A stretch of DNA of 12,645 nt from GCA-020352575 sp041635475 (GCA_041635475.1 JBFKVA010000062.1:1-12645); one strand, 5' to 3'; positions 5,254 to 12,350 are shown, counted from the stretch's first letter. Translations and numbers: made by a program. The notes: generated by a model from the sequence alone, not told the origin.

Positions 5254-6207
5254 TCAGCTTGCTTGACTCGTTTGGGCAACGGTCAGGTTGTCGTGGTGGA
5301 TTCTCTCGTACTCGATTGGGGTTCGCATCCCAAGGGCGGTGTGTCGTCGCTGGCGGTTGTGGAAGACCTCGAGGTATTCGAAGATGGCGTTGGCCAGCTC
5401 GATGCGGGTGCGCCAGCGCTGCCGGTTGAGTAGTTCGACTTGCATGCGCCCCCAGAACGCTTCGATGACAGCGTTGTCGAAGCAGTCGCCGACGGTGCCG
5501 ATCGATGCCAAGGCACCGACTTCGGCGAGTCTGATGCTGTAGGCGATGGCGGTGTACTGGGTGCCGGCATCGGAGTGGTGGATGAGCCCATCGATGAGTT
5601 GGTTGGCTTGTTCGCGGGTCCACAGGGCCATCTCGAGGGCGTCGAGGGGTAGCTCGGTGGGCATGGTGGCCTTGGTCCGCCACCCAACGATCCGCCGTGA
5701 GTACACGTCGGACACAAGCGCGGTGAACACCGTGCCCGACCATGTCGGCACATAGGTGAAATCGACCACCCACAACTCGTTGGGTTTCGACGCTGTGAAG
5801 TCCCGATTCACCCGATCTGGTGGCCGGACCGTTCCCGAATCGGGTCGGGTGGTCACAAACCTCTTGTCACGGCGCGCCCCGCGCAGGCCGTTGGCCCGCA
5901 TCAGCCGTTCGACCTGGCAGCGTGGCACCGGACCAAGTTCAGGATGCTCGCCACGGGCTTGTTCGCGTCGTAGTTCCGCATGAACCTTGCGGTACCCGTA
6001 CAGGCCACGTCCGATCTTGGGATCGCCATGAACCCGACGGATGTGCTCCAACACGATCTCGTCGCGTTGAGTCCGCGCCGATGGCCGTCGGGTCTTGGCG
6101 GCGTAGTAGGTGGAAGGGGCGATCCCACAGTCATGCTCACGCAGCACTCTGCAGATCGGCTCGACCCCGAACGGGTCCTTATGGGCGTCGATGAACTCGA
6201 CTACCAC
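5254..6207 (-). CDS. IS3-family transposase OrfB (DDE integrase)
   Basis: The 317-residue protein has the IS3 order: an HTH_21-like N-terminal region (residues 1-130, with YGYRKVHAELR), then an rve/RNase H-like catalytic core. The DDE residues are Asp149 (WVVDFTYV), Asp213 (HHSDAGTQY) and Glu249 (DNAVIEAFWG). The C-terminus RRHTALGMRTPIEYE is also typical. It catalyses strand transfer as part of an OrfAB transposase. The GTG start at 6207 lies inside the end of orfA in the -1 frame, with a 7-nt overlap, so it may be made by -1 frameshifting into an OrfAB fusion or by re-initiation. No disabling mutation is visible. Confidence 0.92.
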   Translation of the reverse strand: MVVEFIDAHKDPFGVEPICRVLREHDCGIAPSTYYAAKTRRPSARTQRDEIVLEHIRRVHGDPKIGRGLYGYRKVHAELRREQARGEHPELGPVPRCQVERLMRANGLRGARRDKRFVTTRPDSGTVRPPDRVNRDFTASKPNELWVVDFTYVPTWSGTVFTALVSDVYSRRIVGWRTKATMPTELPLDALEMALWTREQANQLIDGLIHHSDAGTQYTAIAYSIRLAEVGALASIGTVGDCFDNAVIEAFWGRMQVELLNRQRWRTRIELANAIFEYLEVFHNRQRRHTALGMRTPIEYERIHHDNLTVAQTSQAS

Positions 6208-6527
6208 GGCAGTCGCGGGTCGAGCTCCCGCGCGAAGAAACTCGACGCCGCCAACAAGATCTCGTTGGCCCGTTTCAGCTCCGCCACCTCCTGTCGCAAC
6301 GCCTTCATATCGGCAGCCTCCGACGTCGTCACACCACGACGGCGGCCACTATCGATCTCAGCCTGCTTGCACCAGCCTCGCAGCGTGTCAGGTACCACCC
6401 CAACACGCTGCCCGATCCGGTGCACCGCCGCGTTCAACGACAACTTCTCGTCCTGGTCCCGGGCCTCAAGAACGAGCCTGATCGCCCGCTCCCTCAACTC
6501 GTCGGGATACTTCCTTGGTGCTGGCAT
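6201..6527 (-). CDS. IS3-family transposase OrfA (HTH and leucine zipper)
   Basis: The 108-residue protein starts MPAPRKYPDELRERAIRLV and has the helix-turn-helix of the HTH_Tnp_1 type (RIGQRVGVVPDTLRGWCKQ), then the C-terminal leucine zipper AADMKALRQEVAELKRANEI used for multimerisation. It recognises the IS ends and regulates transposition. ATG 6527 is chosen over an upstream in-frame ATG at 6560 because AAAGGTGGAGG lies just before it and the family begins with the same MPAPRKY-like motif. It overlaps orfB by 7 nt in the usual arrangement. Confidence 0.92.
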   Translation of the reverse strand: MPAPRKYPDELRERAIRLVLEARDQDEKLSLNAAVHRIGQRVGVVPDTLRGWCKQAEIDSGRRRGVTTSEAADMKALRQEVAELKRANEILLAASSFFARELDPRLPW

Positions 6528-6546
6528 ACCTCCACCTTTCCGTGGA

Positions 6547-6578
6547 ATCGATGCCTCCACAAATCCCGGGTCGCTTCA
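6547..6578 (-). repeat. IS3 right terminal inverted repeat
   Basis: Read on the minus strand it begins TGAAGCGACCCGGGATTTG. It pairs with 5202-5233 and lies just upstream of orfA. Confidence 0.8.
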
Positions 6579-6590
6579 GATCGGGGCTAG

Positions 6591-6746
6591 TTCTGCATAC
6601 CGCTCCCGAAGTTGCTGGCCACCGACGAAGTCAAGGCCCTCTTGGACATTCCGCTGCGAGACGGGGACGGACTGATCCAGCGGCGAGCAGCCACCCTCTC
6701 AACCCTCGTCGACAGAGGCGTGCTAGTAGGGTGCGGCTGCTCATAA
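6591..6746 (+). pseudogene. Possible gene 3' remnant beside the IS
   Basis: A 51-codon open stretch with typical codon use reads PLPKLLATDEVKALLDIPLR and then DGDGLIQRRAATLSTLVDRG, ending in TAA 6744-6746. It has no start codon or ribosome binding site and its 5' side runs into the IS end. It looks like the tail of a gene cut off by the IS, with an in-frame TAG at 6588-6590. The family is not recognised. The strand of evidence is thin. Confidence 0.3.
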
Positions 6747-6777
6747 CGCAACCGATCATTGTCAGGACGTGATCACT

Positions 6778-8220
6778 ATGAGCAGAAGGGACACCGCCAC
6801 CACGAGTCGTTCATCCCGTGGTCAGGCATCAGGAAAGGAGCGGCTCTCCGGCGTGCTTGCCTTGGCCTTGGCTCTGTTGCTCCTTATCGGCAGCCCCGCC
6901 CTGGGCGATGCACCGGACCATGCTCAGGCGACGGACCAAGCAGCTCCCGGCTTGGACCCAGCGTTGAGCGCTGTCGTACCCGAGGCTGATCGAGCGATCC
7001 CGGCTGACGGCCTGCTGCAGGCTGCCGCCTGTTCGACCGCCAAGGGTGCTGACTTCCAGTACCTCGCTATCACGGTGCCGAGCCACTGGAAGGATGTGGT
7101 CGGCGAAGAGGAGTCTCCTCTCACCGCTTGGTACGGCGAGGAGCAGATGGCAGCCAAGGACCGCGTCCAGGAATGGGTACACGCCAACGACAAAGGCGCC
7201 ATGACCTACTACCTCGACCTGCTCCGGCAAAGCTACGTGGTGACGGTTGATCCAGGACTATCGGCTATGGACCGGGCCGCAATCCGTGCGAGCCTGCAGG
7301 AAGTCTCCGGCAATGCCCTTCGTGTTCTGGTCCAGCCCGCCTGCATCAGCCAAGAGGAGTTCGAAGAGGCTGGGGAGCTCGCCTCCAAGATCGGGGCACT
7401 GGGCGTGCCGCACACTCTTCGTCTCAATCGGTCGGCTACCAAGTACGAGGTTCACGTCGCGCCAGATCACGCCTCACGTGCTCGGGATCTCGTCCCTCAG
7501 GGGCCAGCCATCGTGCTCGTCGAGCAGCAAACGGAAGGCTCCTTGAATGACAGGATGAATGACGGATCGGCCCACTACGGTGGCGCCCGCCTAACGCCTT
7601 ACTATCTGGGGACAGGCTACTGCACTGCGGGTTTCACGATGGTCAACGGCTCTTCACATCGAATGATCACCGCAGGACACTGCAGCGCTTCTTACCCCTC
7701 GTACTGGAGTTGGTACTCCGGCAGTCAGTGGTTTGGCGGCTCCGAGAGCTCCTATAACTGGTGGAACACGAGAGACATCATGCTCCTCGGCTCGACTGGG
7801 TCCTCCCACAAGTACTCAAGGACAATCCACGTGGATCCGCCGACAGGTGACACCCGGGCTGTCAACAGCAAGGGAACGGCCTCCGTTGACTCCACGGTCT
7901 GCATCTCCGGGCACGTTTCGAAGGCTAAGTGCGGTCTCATTGTTGAGGAGTACGGGGACTTCTCTGCCCTTGTCACCGGGCTGGTGGAGACCTACACCGG
8001 ATACGCGGTGGATCCCCTCTACCGCTCAGTGAACCAGCCGGGCGATTCTGGAGCTCCCATCTACCAGAAGGTGACGTCATGTGACTGCGCGAGGATCGTG
8101 GGCATGAACATCGCTGAGGCCCCTGGACAGGAGAACACCCTGTTCCTCAGCACGTCGACTATCGAGTCGGCGATCTCTCCGTGGAAAGTGAAGACGAGTG
8201 GTTCGTCGGGCACTCCCTAG
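6778..8220 (+). CDS. Secreted trypsin/streptogrisin-like serine protease (cassette B, gene 1)
   Basis: The 480-residue protein has a signal peptide (core VLALALALLLLIGSPALG), a propeptide of about 210 residues, and an S1-fold catalytic domain from about residue 265. The triad is His301 (MITAGHCSA), Asp333 (NTRDIMLL) and Ser424 (NQPGDSGAPIY). Cysteine pairs near His301, in VCISGHVSKAKCG and in SCDCAR are typical of actinobacterial streptogrisin-type enzymes, which cleave off the propeptide after export. ATG 6778 is preferred to GTG 6769 because AGGA at 6764-6767 is properly spaced only from the ATG. The 3' end overlaps the next gene by 23 nt, and that product resembles this propeptide. A C-terminal Ser/Gly tail follows the domain. 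Confidence 0.85.
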   Translation: MSRRDTATTSRSSRGQASGKERLSGVLALALALLLLIGSPALGDAPDHAQATDQAAPGLDPALSAVVPEADRAIPADGLLQAAACSTAKGADFQYLAITVPSHWKDVVGEEESPLTAWYGEEQMAAKDRVQEWVHANDKGAMTYYLDLLRQSYVVTVDPGLSAMDRAAIRASLQEVSGNALRVLVQPACISQEEFEEAGELASKIGALGVPHTLRLNRSATKYEVHVAPDHASRARDLVPQGPAIVLVEQQTEGSLNDRMNDGSAHYGGARLTPYYLGTGYCTAGFTMVNGSSHRMITAGHCSASYPSYWSWYSGSQWFGGSESSYNWWNTRDIMLLGSTGSSHKYSRTIHVDPPTGDTRAVNSKGTASVDSTVCISGHVSKAKCGLIVEEYGDFSALVTGLVETYTGYAVDPLYRSVNQPGDSGAPIYQKVTSCDCARIVGMNIAEAPGQENTLFLSTSTIESAISPWKVKTSGSSGTP

Positions 8221-9061
8221 AGCAGCCTCTACCGCCCTGATCGTGGCGCTGGCACTCTTGAGTGCCAGCCCCACGCTGGCGGAAGTCACAATCAGCGAGA
8301 CCTCCCAGTGTGCACGCCCGCCCGGCGCAGACCTAGAGGAAACCAGCCGGCTTTCGTACGAACTCCAGTTGGATGGCGCAAAGGAGGTCCCGTGGAACGC
8401 TTGGCGGGAAGCCCCTGAGACTGTGGCGGCGCTGGAGCGGCTTTGGGCCTATCGTGATGTCCATCGGGACGTGCTCTTCGGTTCATTCGTTGATCCCTTC
8501 GAGCAAGTCGCTGTCCTCGTCGTCGATTTCGGTGGGCCCGTTGAGCAGGTTGCTGATCAGGTGTCGGAGATCTTCGGCGATCATCCCCTCCATGTTCGAG
8601 TCGTCGAGGCCTGCCGTTCGCTAGCGGTCGTGCTGGAGGCAGTCATGGAGCTTCGCTCTCGGGGCGTGTTCGCACTGGTTGAGGACCAGACGAGCGGCGT
8701 CATGGTCCAGACGGATCTCCCACTCATGTCGGAAGCGGAGGCTTGCGAGCTCGAGGAGGAGTTCGAAGAGGTAGGTCTGGCGGTGTTCTTCGGCGACGCC
8801 GAGCCCCATGGGCGGTGGGCAGATTGTGCTCCATCCTCGACGTCAGGCGCGCCTTCCTCAGCGGAAGAGCCACCCTCCTCTTCAGTTGTCCTGAACGATG
8901 ATCCTCCCACATCGACTACTGCACAGCTGTCACTGCCAGAGCAGTCCAACGAGGAATTGCCCTTTCAGTCAGCGGCGGAGGCCTACGTCGGGGCGGGAGC
9001 CGTGCTCTTGGTGCTCTTGTATTGGTGGAGGCGAAGGAAGCGTGAAGCGCCCCGGGTTTAG
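8198..9061 (+). CDS. Membrane-anchored propeptide-like protein (cassette B, gene 2)
   Basis: The 287-residue protein has a signal peptide (RRALPRAASTALIVALALLS, cleavage after SPTLA), an extracellular domain (about 37-200), a Ser/Thr/Pro/Glu-rich linker (211-258), one C-terminal membrane segment (AYVGAGAVLLVLLYWW) and a basic tail RRRKRE. By eye its domain follows the same pattern as the propeptide of the upstream protease: C-x5-GAD near the start, an Ala-Trp motif (NAW versus TAW), a strand VAVLVVD versus YVVTVD, and LHVRVVEACRS versus LRVLVQPACIS. I infer a tethered inhibitor or chaperone for the protease. The GTG 8198 start overlaps the protease gene by 23 nt, so they are coupled. The last five codons lie in the IS end at 9043. 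Confidence 0.75.
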   Translation: MVRRALPRAASTALIVALALLSASPTLAEVTISETSQCARPPGADLEETSRLSYELQLDGAKEVPWNAWREAPETVAALERLWAYRDVHRDVLFGSFVDPFEQVAVLVVDFGGPVEQVADQVSEIFGDHPLHVRVVEACRSLAVVLEAVMELRSRGVFALVEDQTSGVMVQTDLPLMSEAEACELEEEFEEVGLAVFFGDAEPHGRWADCAPSSTSGAPSSAEEPPSSSVVLNDDPPTSTTAQLSLPEQSNEELPFQSAAEAYVGAGAVLLVLLYWWRRRKREAPRV

Positions 9062-9303
9062 TAGAGGGCTGGTTTTCCCGGGGCCTGGTGGTCCTGGGAC
9101 TGGTTGTGACGGTAGTAGTTGGTCTCGTACTCGATGGGGGGTAGGTGGCCGATTTCGCCGTGGAGGCGGATGTGGTTGAACCACCACACCCAGTTGAGAG
9201 TGGCCAGTTCGAGGTCTTCGGCACCGCGCCATGGGCCTTCGTGGCGGACACACTCGGTTTTGTAGAGGCCGATCACCGACTCTGCCATGGCGTTATCGAA
9301 CGA
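9043..9303 (-). mobile_element. Truncated IS3-family element, 3' end only
   Basis: The outer end TGAAGCGCCCCGGGTTTAG matches the IS at 5202 (21 of 24 bases at the tip), and the coding part encodes the C-terminus of a different OrfB. Homology stops at about 9303, where unrelated sequence begins. The 5' part of the element, including orfA and the other inverted repeat, is missing. It is oriented like the complete IS, so cassette B lies between two direct-oriented IS3-family ends. Confidence 0.8.
9058..9303 (-). pseudogene. IS3-family OrfB C-terminal fragment
   Basis: About 80 codons encode SFDNAMAESVIGLYKTE, GPWRGAEDLELATLNWVWWF and NHIRLHGEIGHLPPIEYE, the C-terminal block of IS3-family transposases. 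The catalytic Glu is in MAESVIG; both catalytic Asp residues are missing. Upstream of SFDNA the frame meets a TAA, at the junction with foreign sequence. The protein cannot be active. It is clearly different from the complete OrfB at 5254-6207, whose equivalent block reads CFDNAVIEAFWGRMQ. Confidence 0.85.
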
Positions 9304-9342
9304 TTATCCGGCCAATCTGGGGGCGGGGTGGAGTGTTGTGGG

Positions 9343-9654
9343 TCAGTTGGCCTTGCGGTGGGGTTGCTGTGTTTCGAGTCGGCGGAGTCGTTCTTCTTGT
9401 TGGCGGACGCGGTCGGCGATGGCTTCGAGGCCGGTGCGGAGGTGGGCGATCTCGGCGCCGAGTCCGGTGAGGGTGCGTCGGTCGTGGGTGTGGCTGCGGT
9501 GTTCCTCGATCACAGCCCGGAGTTGGGGGTTGCGGTAGAGGGTGGTGCGGCTGATGCCGGTGTGGTTGGCGACGGCGGTGAAGGTGATGGCCGTTCCGGC
9601 CGCGGCGAGTTCGGTGCAGGCGGCTTCGACGTGGTCGAGGTTGTCGGCCATCAT
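9343..9654 (-). CDS. DUF6262 / TnpC-like protein of a Tn554-type transposon
   Basis: The 103-residue protein has a short helix-turn-helix (TFTAVANHTGISRTTLYRNP) and a C-terminal coiled coil (LEAIADRVRQQEERLRRLET). Small proteins of this kind follow the two tyrosine recombinases in Tn554-type transposons, where TnpC influences orientation and frequency of transposition. Its ATG overlaps the stop codon of the recombinase upstream (ATGATGG over TGA), so it was translationally coupled. It looks intact, but its partners are incomplete and it is probably a leftover. The sequence between its stop and the IS fragment at 9303 may include the old transposon end. Confidence 0.72.
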   Translation of the reverse strand: MMADNLDHVEAACTELAAAGTAITFTAVANHTGISRTTLYRNPQLRAVIEEHRSHTHDRRTLTGLGAEIAHLRTGLEAIADRVRQQEERLRRLETQQPHRKAN

Positions 9655-10375
9655 CCGGCCTCGGTCTGTTCGATGAGGGCGTCGAGACGGTCGAGGAGCT
9701 TGTGGTGGCGGTCGGCTTCGTCGGTCCAGCCTCGTGTTTGGGCGTCGGCGGCGAGGGTTTGGGTGTCGACGCGTTGGGCGGTGAGGATGGCGACTGAGGC
9801 GGTGTCGGTCCGGAAGCTGGGGCAGTGTTCGCAGATGTTGGCGTAGGGGCAGGCGCCTTGGGCGAGCGCGCGGAGGCAGTGCCCGCCGGCGAGCCGTGAC
9901 TTGATCACCGGAGCGTTGCGCCAGTCGTCGTCGGCGCAGCCGTTCCCACAGGCGCCGACGCTGGTGAGGGGGATTGGTGGCCGGCCGGTGGGTGTGGGCA
10001 TGGCGCCGAGGCGGGTTTTTGCCAGGTCGAGTGCGCGTTCGTATTCGGCGCGGACGGTGGCGTCGAAGAGGTGGGCGTAGCGCAGGCTCATCTCGGCTGA
10101 GACGTGGCCAAGCAGTGCCATGAGCGCTTGGAGGGACACCCCGGCATTGACCAGGGCGGTGGCGTAGGTGTGACGCAGCTGGTGGGGGGTGACGTGGCCG
10201 ATCCCGGCGGTCTCGGCGCTGCGGGCCAGTTCCTTACGCACGGCGGTCTGGGAGAGACGGCGGCCGTGGTGGGTGAACAGGAACTGGGTGGGTCTCCCGG
10301 TGCGTGGATGCGGCAACGGCCGGCCGGGGGTGCGGGTGGCGGCGATGCGGTCGAGGAGGGTGACCGGCCGAGCGA
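9651..10375 (-). pseudogene. C-terminal half of a Tn554-type tyrosine recombinase
   Basis: From about 10375 the frame encodes PVTLLDRIAATRTPGRPLPH, the HxxR box HQLRHTYATALVNAGVS, LMALLGHVSAEMSLRYAHLF with the GH motif and catalytic Tyr, and a Cys-rich tail (CGNGCADDD, then GHCLRALAQGACPYANICEHC) likely to bind zinc. This tail is common in TnpA/TnpB-like recombinases of Tn554-type transposons. The N-terminal core-binding domain and the first catalytic Arg are missing: upstream of GAIARPV the DNA belongs to a sigma factor gene in another frame. The fragment cannot recombine alone. The junction is placed by where homology is lost, within about 20 nt. Confidence 0.8.
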
Positions 10376-10633
10376 TCGCGCCCGGGTCTTGGCGAGATTG
10401 CGAGCGATGCCAAACAACCACGGCGCAGCGTCTGCCGCAGCGAACTCATCTCTCTTCCGAAAGGCGATTGTGAAAGCCTCGCTCGCCAAGTCGACAGCGT
10501 CGACGGTGCCCACCCGGCGAGCGAGGTACGTGTAGATGCGGGTGTGGTGTCGGTGATAGATCTCCTCGAACGCGTGAGGATGCGCAATCGAACTCCGCAT
10601 CAGTTCGGCGTCTGAGAGTCTCCTGTTCGACAT
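10376..10633 (-). pseudogene. ECF-type sigma factor, truncated after region 2
   Basis: About 86 residues match the N-terminal half of ECF sigma factors: HAFEEIYHRHHTRIYTYLAR (region 2.1), VDAVDLASEAFTIAFRKRDE (region 2.2/2.3, the core-binding and -10 area) and PWLFGIARNLAKTRAR (region 2.4). Region 4, which reads the -35 element, is absent because a transposon recombinase fragment takes over at about 10376. The frame itself continues through that fragment to 10088, adding about 95 meaningless residues. ATG 10633 has no good ribosome binding site. A bare region 2 might still bind core polymerase weakly, but it is most likely a dead gene. Confidence 0.8.
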
Positions 10634-10963
10634 TCGGTGTGATCAAGGATTGCAGACAACCCGATGGATCAGGTCGCCCAGAAGCTCAGCGACTCTGCGG
10701 CGTTGTTCAGCCAGCAGAGATTGTCGATTCGAAAGCAGCCCCGTGGATCCGCGCATTCCCCTGGCCGACAGGCAGCCTCGAACCCTCTCACCCAGTGTCA
10801 ACAACCCTCTCACCAGAGTGTCAACAACACTCCAACTGCAGGTCAGACACAACGTCCGAGAACGTGAGTGCCGCTTCCGCGCGGCTACGCGCGAAAGAAG
10901 AGGACATCGACAATGGCAACGAAATGACATTCTGCCGACAGGGTCGACCCGCATGATCGGGCC
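10634..10963 (+). promoter_or_regulatory. Control region of the HTH gene with three motif copies
   Basis: No gene is visible in these 330 bp. Two inverted copies of the island motif lie at 10781-10800 and 10803-10823 (minus strand: TGACACTGGGTGAGAGGGTT and TGACACTCTGGTGAGAGGGT), 22 bp apart. One direct copy lies at 10925-10945 (TGACATTCTGCCGACAGGGT). CATGAT at 10952-10957, 6 nt before ATG 10964, is a candidate -10 of a leaderless transcript. This layout suits control by an island-encoded DNA-binding protein. Confidence 0.55.
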
Positions 10964-11176
10964 ATGAACGAGAACGATCGTCTCCTCACCGCAGAGGAAC
11001 TGGCCGACTTCCTCGACGTCCCGATCAAGACCCTCTACGCATGGCGCTACCGCGGGGAAGGGCCCGTCGGCTTCCGGGTCGGTAGGCACATCCGCTACCG
11101 ATGGATCGATGTCGAGGAGTGGATCGAAGACCGTATCGCCTATACGTGTCACTCCCGGGTGGCACAATCGCCGTAG
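10964..11176 (+). CDS. AlpA/excisionase-like HTH protein
   Basis: The 70-residue product is a MerR-type winged helix of the HTH_17/AlpA kind: LLTAEELADFLDVPIKTLYA, then WRYRGEGPVGFRVGRHIRYR and the C-terminal helix WIDVEEWIEDR. In integrative elements this gene next to int usually encodes the recombination directionality factor or a regulator of excision. It ends 35 nt before the integrase start on the same strand, as expected for an xis-int operon. There is no Shine-Dalgarno sequence; the start may be leaderless, with CATGAT 6 nt upstream. It is the best candidate to bind the repeated 21-bp motif, but that is inference. Confidence 0.82.
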   Translation: MNENDRLLTAEELADFLDVPIKTLYAWRYRGEGPVGFRVGRHIRYRWIDVEEWIEDRIAYTCHSRVAQSP

Positions 11177-11211
11177 AGCCATCGGTTTGGTTGATTCGAG
11201 GGGGTGTCATC

Positions 11212-12348
11212 GTGGCATGGGTAGAGAAGACGAACAAGGACAAAGGCCACGCCTGGCGTGTCGGGTATCGAGGCCCCGACCGGCGTCAGCGGTACAAGAC
11301 GTTTACCCGCAAGGCTGACGCCGACCTGTTCGCTGCGACCGTCGAGACCGACATGTCCCGCGGCGATTGGACCGACCCGCGGCTCGGCAGGATCACCGTC
11401 GCCGAATGGGCCCACCAGGTCGAAGCCAGCCGCCTGAACCGCCGCCCGTCCACGATCGCTCGAGACGACTCATACCTACGCAGCTTCATCCTCCCCATCT
11501 TCGGAGACCACGGGCTGGTTCAGGTCCAGCCCGTGGCGGTCCAGCAGTGGGTCGCCGGGCTCAACACCGCCGCATATGCGCCGGCGACGATCCGGAAGGC
11601 CTACGAGCTCCTCGCCCGGATCTTCACCGCAGCCGTCGACTCGGGCCTGATCGCCCGCACACCGTGTCGGGGCGTGAAGCTGCCGAAGATCGAACAGAGC
11701 GAGAAGCGGTACCTCTCCCCCACCGAGATCCGGCACCTCGCCGATGTCATCGATCCCCGGTTCCAGGCACTCGTGCTCACCGCTGCGTACAGCGGTGCCC
11801 GGTTCGGGGAGCTCACCGGCCTCGGCGTCGAGCACTACCAACCGCTCAAGAGAACGATCCGCATTGAACGCAACCTCACCGAGCTCTCCGGAAAGCTCGC
11901 CTACGGAGAGACCAAGACCCGCGCAGCCCGACGCACCGTCTCCATCCCGACGTGGCTCGTCGATGTCCTTGCCCAACACATCGCGACTTACCCCGGAAAC
12001 GACGGCCTGATCTTCACCGCACCAGCAGGAGGGCCTCTGCGTCGCGCCAGCTTCCGCAGCCGCCATTGGAAACCCGCAGTGCGCTCCTCCGTTGGTGAAC
12101 CGTGCCGGTTCCATGACATGCGACACACCCACGTGGCGCTCCTCATCGACCAAGGAGCCCACCCATCGGTGATCGCCTCTCGGCTCGGCCACACGTCGGT
12201 ACGGACCGTCCTCGACGTTTACGGACACCTCTTCGAGGGCCTCGACCGCGACATCGCCGACTCGCTCGATGCGCCCTCCAGCGCACCTGCTGCCTACTTT
12301 CTGCCTACTTCGGAGCAGAACACGGTCGTCAACTTCCCACAGACATAG
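11212..12348 (+). CDS. int: Tyrosine-type site-specific integrase
   Basis: This complete 378-residue phage-type integrase has an N-terminal arm-binding-like region with basic residues (about 1-60, GYRGPDRRQRYKTFTRKADA), a core-binding SAM-like domain (about 62-160, VAEWAHQVEASRLNRRPST) and a catalytic domain. All active-site residues are present: Arg197 (SGARFGEL), Lys235 (ETKTRAARR), His301 and Arg304 (FHDMRHTH), His327 (RLGHTS) and Tyr337 (DVYGHLF). GTG 11212 has GAGGGGG 7 nt upstream; TTG 11191 is a weaker alternative. The gene ends 32 nt before the att core in tRNA-Val and should catalyse insertion at that tRNA and, with a directionality factor, excision. The codons for AYFLPT near its end form the right arm repeat. 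Confidence 0.95.
   Translation: MAWVEKTNKDKGHAWRVGYRGPDRRQRYKTFTRKADADLFAATVETDMSRGDWTDPRLGRITVAEWAHQVEASRLNRRPSTIARDDSYLRSFILPIFGDHGLVQVQPVAVQQWVAGLNTAAYAPATIRKAYELLARIFTAAVDSGLIARTPCRGVKLPKIEQSEKRYLSPTEIRHLADVIDPRFQALVLTAAYSGARFGELTGLGVEHYQPLKRTIRIERNLTELSGKLAYGETKTRAARRTVSIPTWLVDVLAQHIATYPGNDGLIFTAPAGGPLRRASFRSRHWKPAVRSSVGEPCRFHDMRHTHVALLIDQGAHPSVIASRLGHTSVRTVLDVYGHLFEGLDRDIADSLDAPSSAPAAYFLPTSEQNTVVNFPQT
12290..12310 (+). repeat. Right arm: tandem 11-bp repeat inside int
   Basis: CTGCCTACTTT followed by CTGCCTACTT lies in the last codons of int, about 70 bp from the right core. TGCCTACTTTCTGCCTACTT (12291-12310) is identical to 182-201 at the left end and in the same orientation. It is probably a pair of integrase arm-type sites that also encode the protein's C-terminus. 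Confidence 0.7.
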
Positions 12349-12350
12349 TC

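Larger units (their letters stand above)
5202..6578 (-). mobile_element. Complete IS3-family insertion sequence (1377 bp)
   Basis: The element has the family's canonical TG...CA ends and 32-bp terminal inverted repeats (5202-5233 and 6547-6578, 22 of 32 matching, both starting TGAA and containing CCGGG). It carries two overlapping transposase frames on the minus strand. I could not find a target-site duplication: flanks CGGTAG and GATCGG differ. This suggests that the insertion was followed by rearrangement, or that it arrived by recombination. It lies flush against the 3' end of cassette A. Confidence 0.88.

Noticed and set aside
5196..6584. Target-site duplication of the complete IS
   Set aside because: Flanks CGGTAG and GATCGG share no 3-5-bp direct repeat. 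Partial similarity of longer flanks (GATC...TAG on both sides) is too weak.
8985..9061. Sortase (LPXTG-type) anchor in the propeptide-like protein, from LPFQS before the membrane segment
   Set aside because: LPFQS departs from LPXTG at the critical Thr and Gly, and the tail is shaped by the IS end. A plain transmembrane anchor is the simpler reading.
10781..10828. A short CRISPR-like array in the tandem repeats upstream of the HTH gene
   Set aside because: There are only two adjacent copies with no spacers, and the same motif recurs singly at promoters. This fits operator sites.
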